This document shows positions 54,563 to 62,495 of a DNA stretch of 64,000 nucleotides, piece after piece. The position numbers and the translations under genes were made by a program. The notes beneath the pieces are model-generated. The model did no database searches and was not told the origin of the DNA. It worked only from the letters and a program-made list of their open reading frames with translations. The DNA is from Baekduia soli (lineage in GTDB: Bacteria > Actinomycetota > Thermoleophilia > Solirubrobacterales > Solirubrobacteraceae): the NCBI RefSeq assembly GCF_007970665.1, contig NZ_CP042430.1:1550001-1614000 (forward strand), read 5' to 3'. The stretch's first letter is position 1. Every line of letters begins with the position of its first letter.

Positions 54563-56680
54563 CTAGGTCCGCGGGGTGATGACGACGTTGCCGTGATCGT
54601 CGACGTTGCCCACCTGTCCGGGGCCGATGACGATGTTCGTGTCCTTCATCTCGACGATGGCGGGGCCGTTGAGGTGCGCGCCCACCTGCAGCGCGCCCTC
54701 GTCGTAGACGTCGGCGTCCTGCCAGCCTCCCTCGTACATCCGGTCCCGTCGGATCGGCGCGACGGCGGTGCCGCCGCTCTGGGACGTCTCCCGGAAGGCG
54801 GGCCGCGAGAGCCGGCCGGTGGCCACCACGCGCCAGTTGACGAACTCGACGCCGGCGGCGGTGAACGCGGAGCCCTCGCCGAAGCGCAGCTCGTAGTCGC
54901 GCACGAAGTGCTGGACGAGAAGGTCGAGGTGCGGGGGCTCGAGCGGGAAGTGCGGGATCTCCACCGTCAGCTCGTGGATCTGGAAGCGGAAGTGCATGTC
55001 GACGAAGCGGTCGATCCTGATGTCGTCGGCGCCCAGGCCCTGCTCTTCGAGCAGCGCAACGGCATCCCGCTCCAGGGTGCCGACGATCGCGTTGACGTCG
55101 GACGCGTCGACATAGGGCGCGGCGTCCGACGTTCCCGCCGGAGTCATGAACGAGCGCGAGAGCTCGCGCGTCACGACGAGGTCGGAGGCCAGGATGCCGA
55201 AGGCCGAGTGCACGGACGCCGTCACCGGGACGATGATCTTCTTGACCCCGAGGCCGGCGCCGTAGGAGTAGGCATGGACCGGGCCCGCGCCGCCGAACGC
55301 CACGAGCGCGAACTCACGTGGGTCGAAGCCTTTGTGCACGGTGACGGTGCGGATCAGGTCGGCCATACGGGCATCGACGATGCGTTTGATGCCCTCGGCC
55401 GCGTCCTCGACGGTGATGCCGAGGGGCACGGCGACGCGCGAGCGGACCGCCTCCACCGCAGCATCTCGATCCAGTCGCTTGCGCCCGCCCAGGAAGGAGT
55501 CGGGGTTGATCAAGCCGAGCACCACGTCGGCGTCGGTGACGGTCGGCTCGGTGCCGCCTGCGCCGTAGCAGGCCGGCCCGGGGACCGCTCCCGCACTCGT
55601 CGGGCCGACCATGAGCGCCCCGCCCTCTACCCGCGCGATGCTGCCGCCGCCCGCCCCGACCGTCTCGACGGCCACCGTCGGGATGCCGATCGGCTGGTTG
55701 TCGATGAAGGAGCTTGACTGCAGCAGCGGCCGGCCGTCGACGACGAGGCCGACGTCGAAACTGGTACCGCCCATGTCCGTCGTCACGACGTTGGGCTCAC
55801 GGATCGTGTCAGCGACGTAGCGCGAGCCGACGACCCCACCGACAGGGCCGGACAGCAGAAACGACACCGGATGCTCACCGGCGCGTGACACCGACGTCAC
55901 GCCGCCGTTGGACTGCATGAGCAGCGGCTCGTGCGCGAGGCCCTCGTCCGTCAGGCGGCCGGTGATCGACGCCGTGACACGGCTCACGAGTGGGCCGAGG
56001 TAGGCGTTGACGACCGTGGTCACGCCGCGCGCGTACTCGTTGATCCGGGCGAGCACCTCGGACGAGGTCGAGACGTAGATGTGCGGCGCCTCCTCGCGGA
56101 TGAGCTCGGCCACGCGCTGCTCATGCGCGGGGTGGGCCGTGCACCAAAGCAGGCATACCGCGATCGAGTCGACGCCGGCCTGGACGAGCTCACGGATCGC
56201 CACGCGCGTGCCCGCCTCGTCGAGTTCGATCAGCACACGGCCTCTCGCGTCGACGCGCTCGGACACCTCCCGGACCAGCTCACGCCCTAGGAGCGGCTGC
56301 TTCTTGACGAAGTGCCGGAAGTCCTTGAGCTCGTCCTCGTCGAGGCCGAACCCCTTGTAGCCGCGCATGATGAACAGCGTGTCGCCGAAGCCCGCCGTGT
56401 GGATGACGCCGGTCCGTGCCCCGCGCCGCTCGATCAGCGCGTTCGTCGCGACGGTCGTCCCGTGGGAGAACACCCGGAGGCGCCCGATGAACTCCTGCAC
56501 CGAAAGGCCGAGCTCGCCGGCGGCCAGCTCGAAGGTCGACAGGACGCCGCGAACGAGGTCGTCCGGGGTCGTGGGCGCCTTGAACCGGCGGACCGCGCCG
56601 TTGCTGTCGGCGACCACCGTGTCAGTGAACGTACCTCCGATGTCGGAGGCGGCAAAGAACCCGTCTGCGCTGCTCTGCAT
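54563..56680 (-). CDS. hyuA: HyuA-type subunit 3 (hydantoinase A / acetone carboxylase beta family)
   Basis: 705 residues, the same length as HyuA1. ASDIGGTFTDT (11-21), FSHGTTVATNALIERRGARTG, TTDMGGTSFDVG, GAGGGSIARVEGG and GPACYGAGG are all intact. The ATG at 56680 has GGGAG at a good distance; the longer open frame to 56776 is rejected because it covers the intergenic promoter region. A Liv-type importer is transcribed divergently from the same intergenic region, suggesting that the transporter brings in the substrate of HyuAB3. Codon use in this part of the window looks slightly less extreme in G+C than in the 1-43 kb part. Confidence 0.92.
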   Translation of the reverse strand: MQSSADGFFAASDIGGTFTDTVVADSNGAVRRFKAPTTPDDLVRGVLSTFELAAGELGLSVQEFIGRLRVFSHGTTVATNALIERRGARTGVIHTAGFGDTLFIMRGYKGFGLDEDELKDFRHFVKKQPLLGRELVREVSERVDARGRVLIELDEAGTRVAIRELVQAGVDSIAVCLLWCTAHPAHEQRVAELIREEAPHIYVSTSSEVLARINEYARGVTTVVNAYLGPLVSRVTASITGRLTDEGLAHEPLLMQSNGGVTSVSRAGEHPVSFLLSGPVGGVVGSRYVADTIREPNVVTTDMGGTSFDVGLVVDGRPLLQSSSFIDNQPIGIPTVAVETVGAGGGSIARVEGGALMVGPTSAGAVPGPACYGAGGTEPTVTDADVVLGLINPDSFLGGRKRLDRDAAVEAVRSRVAVPLGITVEDAAEGIKRIVDARMADLIRTVTVHKGFDPREFALVAFGGAGPVHAYSYGAGLGVKKIIVPVTASVHSAFGILASDLVVTRELSRSFMTPAGTSDAAPYVDASDVNAIVGTLERDAVALLEEQGLGADDIRIDRFVDMHFRFQIHELTVEIPHFPLEPPHLDLLVQHFVRDYELRFGEGSAFTAAGVEFVNWRVVATGRLSRPAFRETSQSGGTAVAPIRRDRMYEGGWQDADVYDEGALQVGAHLNGPAIVEMKDTNIVIGPGQVGNVDDHGNVVITPRT

Positions 56681-57059
56681 CGTGCTCCCATGTCCGGGAC
56701 GGTCATACCCGAGGTCGGTCCGAGCCCCGGGGCGGGCGGAACGTATCAGCAGCCGCCCCGCTGACCGCCCAAGCATCTCAAGCGCTCCGGGTGGTGCCGC
56801 GACATCTGTCGATCGTTGAATCGCTCCCGGCTACCGGTGTCGGTCGCCGAACTGCTGTCCGGGCATTCTGCACGTTGCTGACTAGTGGAACTGCTGATCG
56901 GGTCCGGTGCTCCTTGACTTGCGATTCGGAGCGGGCATAGCCTCGAGATCGAGGCGTGGTCCATGAAGTCGTATGCCTCGAAGGTGCTTACCGGAGGCGG
57001 CGCACTGCGCCCTCCACGGTCGGTGCATTCACCGTTCGAACAGAAGAGGGATTGCTCTT
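56681..57059. promoter_or_regulatory. Divergent promoter region hyuA3 / livK
   Basis: 379 bases with visibly lower G+C than the genes around. For the plus direction, TTGACT (56914-56919) and ATAGCC (56937-56942) are 17 bases apart and could be the livK promoter, leaving a leader of roughly 110 bases. No clear palindromic operator was found. An AGAGGG ribosome site stands before the livK ATG. Confidence 0.4.
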
Positions 57060-58271
57060 ATGCGTCTGCGAACCGGTCCAACGACCGTGTTGTCGGTTAC
57101 TGCTGCGACCGTTGCGCTCATGGCGGCCGGGTGCGGCGGCTCGAGCTCATCCTCTTCGGGCGGCTCGGGCGGCGGCGGCGGTGGGGGCGGCACGGTCAAG
57201 GTCGCGGCCATCAACTGGGCCGAAGGACCCGTCAAGGACCTCGGCGACGCCGAGAACAACGGCATCCAGCTCGCGTTCGACGAGCAGAACGCCAAGGGCG
57301 GCGTGCAGGGCAAGAAGATCGTGCTCAAGCGCTACGACGAGGGCTATGCCGCTGACACCTTCATCCCTTCGGCACGCAAGGCGATCGCCGATGGCAACGT
57401 CGCGCTCATCGGAGGGCAGGAGGTTGCAGCGTGCTCGGCCATCGTGCAGGTTGCGCGGACGAAGAACGTGCCGGTCATCGCCTCGGTGTGCGGCAGCGCC
57501 GGTAAGACGATGGACGGGTATGACCGTTCGATCCTCATGCGCGTCCCGGGCGAGGGCGGCCTGACCGCTCTGGGCCAGTGGATCGCCGACCAAGGGTACA
57601 AGAAGGTCCAGTTCATCGGCGCCGACACCGCGTTCGACCGGCTGACCATCGACATGTTCAAGAAGGTCTTTCAGAAGAAGGGCGGCATCACGTTTGCCAA
57701 CCCGATCTTCGCGCCGTTCTCCTCGGCCAACAACCGTGTCCAGATCACGAAGGCGGTCGCCAGCAAGCCGGATCTGCTCTACATGGGCATCTTCGGGCAC
57801 GACATCGTGGTCAACGGTGTCAAGGACGCACGGGCCGCCGGCTACAAGGGGCCGATCGTGATCAACGAGGCGGCCTTCCTGCAGCCCGAGGCCGACGCGC
57901 TCGGAGCGGATGGCAACAACGTCTACGGCTCAACGGGCTGGGTGAATGATCCCAGTCACGAGAGCGCCACGGCGAAGAAGTTCGCCACAGATTTCAAGGC
58001 GAAATTCGGCACCGATGCCGAATGGCTGGCCGAGAACGGTTATACCGCCGGCAAGGCCTTGATCGCCGCCATGGATCTGGCCAAGTCCACCGATCCGAAC
58101 AAGTTCGGCCCGGAGCTGCGCAAGATCAAGATCCAGACCGTCAATGGCGACCCAGTGACGATCGGGCCCGACGGCAACCGCATCGCCAAGAACTGGTACC
58201 TGCTCAAGAGCACCAACGGAAAGATCGGACTCGGGGCGACCCTTCCCCTGACGTGTCAGGCCTCCTGCTGA
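57060..58271 (+). CDS. livK: ABC transporter substrate-binding lipoprotein, Liv/branched-chain amino acid type
   Basis: 403 residues. Lipoprotein signal peptide with lipobox LMAAGC (acylated C25), then a Ser/Gly-rich linker (to about 44), then a type I periplasmic-binding fold: GTVKVAAINWAEGPVKDLG, NGIQLAFDEQNAKGGVQGKKI, ALIGGQEVAACSAIVQVA. The first domain is that of the Leu/Ile/Val/amide-binding family, which also includes binders of urea, amides and aromatic acids. It captures the solute outside the membrane for LivHMGF. Together with divergent hyuA3-hyuB3, the ligand may be a ketone-acid, amide or cyclic amide rather than a branched-chain amino acid. Confidence 0.92.
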   Translation: MRLRTGPTTVLSVTAATVALMAAGCGGSSSSSSGGSGGGGGGGGTVKVAAINWAEGPVKDLGDAENNGIQLAFDEQNAKGGVQGKKIVLKRYDEGYAADTFIPSARKAIADGNVALIGGQEVAACSAIVQVARTKNVPVIASVCGSAGKTMDGYDRSILMRVPGEGGLTALGQWIADQGYKKVQFIGADTAFDRLTIDMFKKVFQKKGGITFANPIFAPFSSANNRVQITKAVASKPDLLYMGIFGHDIVVNGVKDARAAGYKGPIVINEAAFLQPEADALGADGNNVYGSTGWVNDPSHESATAKKFATDFKAKFGTDAEWLAENGYTAGKALIAAMDLAKSTDPNKFGPELRKIKIQTVNGDPVTIGPDGNRIAKNWYLLKSTNGKIGLGATLPLTCQASC

Positions 58272-58375
58272 GCCGGAAGGGCGTCATCGCGTGTCGAGTG
58301 CCCTCCATCCGGCAGGTTCCGGGCGGAGGGCACCGTACCCTCACGTTCAATACACCCATCCCATGAGATGACTCC

Positions 58376-59263
58376 ATGAATTGGCACATCTTCGGTCAGC
58401 AGCTCTGGAACGGCGTGCTCAATGGTGCCATCTACGTGCTGTTCGCCAGCGGGGTGAGCCTGATCTTCGGGGTCATGCGCGTGATCAACATGGCACATGG
58501 TGAGGTGGCCATGCTCGGCGCGATGAGCATGTACGAGCTCATGGCCAAGGTCGGGCTCGGGTTCTGGCCATCGGTCGTGATCACGCTGGTCGCGGCCGGG
58601 GTCATCGGGGCGGTCGTCAATCGGATCGCCGTCCAGCCCGTCGTCAAGAGCTCGCAGCTGAACGTCCTGCTCACCACGCTGGCGTTGAGCATCGTGCTCG
58701 TCGAGGGTGCCACCGCCGTCCTCGGAAGCGATACCAAAGGGATCAAGGTCCCGTACCGTCACGTGTTCCATCCGTTTGGATTGAACATCCCGATGTCGGG
58801 CATCCTCGTGCTGATCCTCATGGTGGCGGCGATGACCGGGCTCTTCCTGTTCCTGGCCCGGACGCGGTTCGGGCGCATGGCCCGGGCGACCGGAGAGAAC
58901 ACGTTCGGTGCCCAGGTGGTGGGCATCAACACGCGACGGGTCTACGACTACACCCTCGCGCTCGGATCCCTCCTGGCTGGCCTGGCCGGTGTCGCCGTGA
59001 TCCTGACGTCTGACGCGACCCCGACGCTCGGCCAGCCGCTGCTGCTGATCGGCTTCGCCACGGTGATCGTGGCAGGGATCGGGAGCATCAGCGGCGCCGT
59101 GGTGGTGGGCATGTGGTTCGGGATCACCGGGGCGATGTTCGGGCAGTACGTATCATCGACCTACAGCGAGGCCTACATCTACGCGACGATGATCGTCGTG
59201 CTGCTGCTCTGGCCCCACGGTCTGTTCGGCCAGCGCCGCGCCAACCCGCTCATCGCGGCATGA
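58376..59263 (+). CDS. livH: Branched-chain amino acid-type ABC permease LivH
   Basis: 295-residue inner-membrane permease with about eight helices. Family start QLWNGVLNGAIYVLFASGVSLIFGVMRVINMAHGE, the cytoplasmic coupling segment TRFGRMARATGENTFGAQVVGIN, and the end GSISGAVVVGMWFGI. It pairs with LivM to form the membrane channel. The stop overlaps livM (ATGA). The intergenic gap after livK is 104 bases. Confidence 0.95.
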   Translation: MNWHIFGQQLWNGVLNGAIYVLFASGVSLIFGVMRVINMAHGEVAMLGAMSMYELMAKVGLGFWPSVVITLVAAGVIGAVVNRIAVQPVVKSSQLNVLLTTLALSIVLVEGATAVLGSDTKGIKVPYRHVFHPFGLNIPMSGILVLILMVAAMTGLFLFLARTRFGRMARATGENTFGAQVVGINTRRVYDYTLALGSLLAGLAGVAVILTSDATPTLGQPLLLIGFATVIVAGIGSISGAVVVGMWFGITGAMFGQYVSSTYSEAYIYATMIVVLLLWPHGLFGQRRANPLIAA

Positions 59264-60309
59264 GGCGCATCGCCGCGGCGGTCCCGGTTGTGGTGGTTGC
59301 CGTCCTTGCTCTGCTCGCGCCGTCGATCGTGGGAACGGACTACTACGTGAGCCTGCTGGTGACGTTCGTCGTCGTGGCCATCGCTGCGCTCAGCCTCGAC
59401 ATCGTCATCGGGCACATGGGTCAGTTCTCCTTCGGCCACGCGGCATTCTGGGGTATCGGGGCCTACGCCTCGGCAAAGCTGACCTACAACGAGGGCTTCC
59501 CGGTGTGGCTCGGTGTGCTGTGCGCCATCTTGATGAGTGGGCTGGCCGGACTCGTCGTGGGTCTGGTGGTGCTCAAGCGCAATCGCGGCCTCGAGCTCGC
59601 GATGGTCACGCTGGGGCTCGGCGTGCTGCTGGCCACGGTCGCCGGCCTGGAGTTCAATTTCACGGGCGGTGAGGCCGGGATCCTCGGCATCCCGCCTTTG
59701 ACGTTCCTGGGGTTCGATGCCATCACGCCGACTCGGCAGTACTTCTTCGTCCTGGTGATCCTCGTCGTCGTGGTCTATCTCATGTCGCGCGTATCGGCCT
59801 CGCGGTTCGGTCGCGCCGTACACAGCCTGAGGGAGGGGGAGCATCTCGCGGCGTCGATCGGGATCCGTGTGGCGCCGACGTACGCGCTGGCCTTCGCGGG
59901 GGCGGCGGCGCTCGGCGGGCTGGCGGGGGCACTGTACGGGCACACGCTGGGCTATGTCTCGCCGACGTTCTTCAACCTCACGTTCATGTTCGAGTTCCTG
60001 ATCATGGTCGTGGTGGGCGGGTCCGGGACGCTGGGCGGCCCTATTCTGGGCGCTGGTCTCTACGTGGCGGTGACCGAGATCTCGCGCAATATCTCCGAGG
60101 AGAGCCGACTGCTGATCTTCGGGGTCATCCTGTTCTTCGTCGCCGTGTTCCTGCCTCGTGGCCTGTACCCGACGCTGAAGAGCGGCGTGGTGAGGCTGAT
60201 CGATCTCGTTGCACCGCCGCCGGGACCGCCGGGCGCCGACGTGTCGCCGACGTCGGCCGACGGGACGAGGGCAGTCGCCGCGACCGGCGCGCGGGGTGAT
60301 CTGGGGTGA
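59260..60309 (+). CDS. livM: Branched-chain amino acid-type ABC permease LivM
   Basis: 349 residues, about ten hydrophobic segments. LSLDIVIGHMGQFSFGHAAFWGIGAYASA and the coupling segment SRFGRAVHSLREGEHLAASIGI mark LivM; VVGGSGTLGGPILGAGLYV lies near the end. The last 40 residues are a Pro/Ala/Gly-rich cytoplasmic tail. Overlaps both livH and livG (GTGA). Second half of the transmembrane channel. Confidence 0.95.
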   Translation: MRRIAAAVPVVVVAVLALLAPSIVGTDYYVSLLVTFVVVAIAALSLDIVIGHMGQFSFGHAAFWGIGAYASAKLTYNEGFPVWLGVLCAILMSGLAGLVVGLVVLKRNRGLELAMVTLGLGVLLATVAGLEFNFTGGEAGILGIPPLTFLGFDAITPTRQYFFVLVILVVVVYLMSRVSASRFGRAVHSLREGEHLAASIGIRVAPTYALAFAGAAALGGLAGALYGHTLGYVSPTFFNLTFMFEFLIMVVVGGSGTLGGPILGAGLYVAVTEISRNISEESRLLIFGVILFFVAVFLPRGLYPTLKSGVVRLIDLVAPPPGPPGADVSPTSADGTRAVAATGARGDLG

Positions 60310-61085
60310 CGACGCTGCTGGAGACCCATGGGCTGACGAAGCGCTTCGACGGTCTGTTGGCCGTCGACGACCTGGATCTTCGCGTCGACGAAGGGGAGAT
60401 CTTCGGGCTGATCGGCCCCAACGGCTCGGGCAAGACAACGACGTTGCATCTGTTGACCGGATTCCTGCGGCCCACCGGGGGAACGGTCCGCTACGAGGGC
60501 CGAGAGGTGGAGCGGCTGCGTCCGTCGGTGCGCGCATCCCAGGGTCTCGTGCGGACCTTCCAGCTCACCAACGTGTTCTTCACCTTCACGGCGCTGGACA
60601 ACGTCCGCCACACGCAGCATCTGCACGCATCGGACTCCGTACTGAGCTCGATCTTCCAGACGCCCGGCTATCGCGCTGAGCGGCGCCGTCTGAGAGCCCG
60701 TGCACATGAGTTGCTCGAGCTTGTCGGGCTGGCTCCTGAACGTCGCGATGTCCTGGCCGGCAATCTCAGCGCCGGCGAGCAGCGCCGCCTCGAGGTGGCG
60801 ATGGCCCTGGCCGCCGATCCCCGGCTGCTTCTCCTCGACGAGCCGGCGAGCGGCCTCAACATCGAGGAGACGCAGGAGCTTGAGGGCGTCGTGACGGAGC
60901 TTCGCGACCGCGGTATCACGGTCATCCTCGTGGAGCACAACATGCGCATGGTCCTGGGACTGTGCACGAGGATCGCCGTCCTGAACTTCGGCAGCAAGAT
61001 CGCCGACGGCACCCCGGCCGAGATCTCCGCCGACGAATCCGTGGTCACCGCCTACCTGGGGGCCCGGCGCGATGCTCAAGGTTGA
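60306..61085 (+). CDS. livG: ABC transporter ATP-binding protein LivG
   Basis: 259 residues, GTG start. Walker A GPNGSGKT at 37-44, signature LSAGEQRRLE, Walker B LLLLDEPASGLN, then the switch histidine in VILVEHNM. The AYLGAR ending is typical of LivG. It powers import with LivF. Its 3' end overlaps livF by 14 bases. Confidence 0.95.
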   Translation: MTTLLETHGLTKRFDGLLAVDDLDLRVDEGEIFGLIGPNGSGKTTTLHLLTGFLRPTGGTVRYEGREVERLRPSVRASQGLVRTFQLTNVFFTFTALDNVRHTQHLHASDSVLSSIFQTPGYRAERRRLRARAHELLELVGLAPERRDVLAGNLSAGEQRRLEVAMALAADPRLLLLDEPASGLNIEETQELEGVVTELRDRGITVILVEHNMRMVLGLCTRIAVLNFGSKIADGTPAEISADESVVTAYLGARRDAQG

Positions 61086-61776
61086 CGATCTCATCGTCCG
61101 CTACGGCAAGGCACAGGCGCTGCACGGCGTCTCGCTGTCGGTCGACGAGGGGGAGATGGTCGCCCTGCTCGGGCGCAACGGCGCCGGGAAGTCCACGTTC
61201 CTGCTCGCCGTGTCGGGTCTCGTGCCTGTCGCTGGCGGGACGGTGACGTTCAATGGCAGCGAGATCCAGGGCGTGCCGCCCCACCAGATCGTCCACGCGG
61301 GCATCAGTCACGTCCCGCAAGATCGCGAGCTGTTCGGCAGCCTCACCGTCCTGGAGAACCTCGAGCTGGGGGCTGCCGACAACCCGGCGCGCACGGTGCT
61401 GCGCGAGCGCATGGACCGCGTCTTCGAAGAGTTCCCACGTCTCGCCGAGCGGCGCGGTCAGCGCGCCGGAACCCTCAGCGGCGGTGAGCAGCAGATGGTG
61501 GCCATCGCTCGCGCCCTCATGGCCGAGCCAAAGCTCCTGCTCCTGGACGAGCCGTCCACCGGGCTGGCGCCGATCATGGTCGATCAGGTCGCCGAGGTGA
61601 TCCTCGCGCTGAGACGCACCGGGCTGAGCGTCCTGCTTGTTGAGCAGAACACGCACCTGGGTCTCGAGCTCGCGGACCGAGCCGTGATTCTCGAGTCTGG
61701 CCACGTCAGCGCCCGAGGCACGTCCGACGAGCTCGCGGCGGATGACTCCGTCCGGCGGGCATACATGGGCGTCTGA
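61072..61776 (+). CDS. livF: ABC transporter ATP-binding protein LivF
   Basis: 234 residues. Walker A GRNGAGKS at 34-41, signature LSGGEQQMVAIARALM, Walker B LLLLDEPSTGLAP, switch region VLLVEQN, and the typical end SVRRAYMGV. Last gene of the livKHMGF operon. All five transporter components are present and intact, and none shows the one-base breaks found elsewhere in the window. Confidence 0.95.
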   Translation: MLKVDDLIVRYGKAQALHGVSLSVDEGEMVALLGRNGAGKSTFLLAVSGLVPVAGGTVTFNGSEIQGVPPHQIVHAGISHVPQDRELFGSLTVLENLELGAADNPARTVLRERMDRVFEEFPRLAERRGQRAGTLSGGEQQMVAIARALMAEPKLLLLDEPSTGLAPIMVDQVAEVILALRRTGLSVLLVEQNTHLGLELADRAVILESGHVSARGTSDELAADDSVRRAYMGV

Positions 61777-62495
61777 TCCTGGCGGGTGACCGCGCGGAGG
61801 CCGTCGAAGGCGGGGACACAGCACCGACGGCGACGCACTCGTGGCCGGAGCTCAGGCGCGCGCGGAGCGCAGCAGCAGGTCGATCTGGTCGCGGGCGTGG
61901 TCGGGCGCGCCCGGCCCGCGGCGATGCTCATCCTCGTGGTCGGGGCGTTGCGGTGGTTGACCAGACGGGCGCGCTCGATGGTCTGGATGCGCTGCCGGCG
62001 TGCGACCAGGGCGGGTGAGGGCCTCCTTGGAGGCTGGGTGGTGCTGAAGCCCCAGGCTCATCAAGACGTTGGGCAAGATCGGCGGCCGAGCGGGCAGGCA
62101 GGTCACCGGCATCGCACGCACGGTGCGAAGCAACGGACCACTCCCAAAGGGTGCGCGCGCGAGGCGCGGACCGAGGCGACCTCCCACCCGATCGTCACCA
62201 GCCGCCGGGCGGCCTTCTGCGCTGGTCCTGACCCGGAGCGGTTGCGCGCGTCGATCTCGGCTGGAGTGGTTACGGACGACGATGGGCAGGACACGGCGAC
62301 GGGGTCGAGGCTGACGGTCGTGTCCGTCGTCGTGTCGGTGACGGTGACGTCGATGCTGCTGGCGTCGCGCGGGGTCGACGGCGAGAGTGGCGGCGGCGAG
62401 GTGGCCGGCAGGGGCACGCGGACGTGCGGGCCAGACGCCCGGGTTGCGGGCGTCGCGATCTCGATGGTGTGCTGGCCCCCGATTGACCCGATGGT
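61777..62495. other. Long stretch without a supported gene
   Basis: About 720 bases between livF and the convergent subtilisin gene. Both strands hold long open frames, as expected in such G+C-rich DNA, but their translations are Arg/Pro/His-rich and match no family that I know. A decayed gene cannot be ruled out. No clear terminator hairpin with a T-run was seen. Confidence 0.4.
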
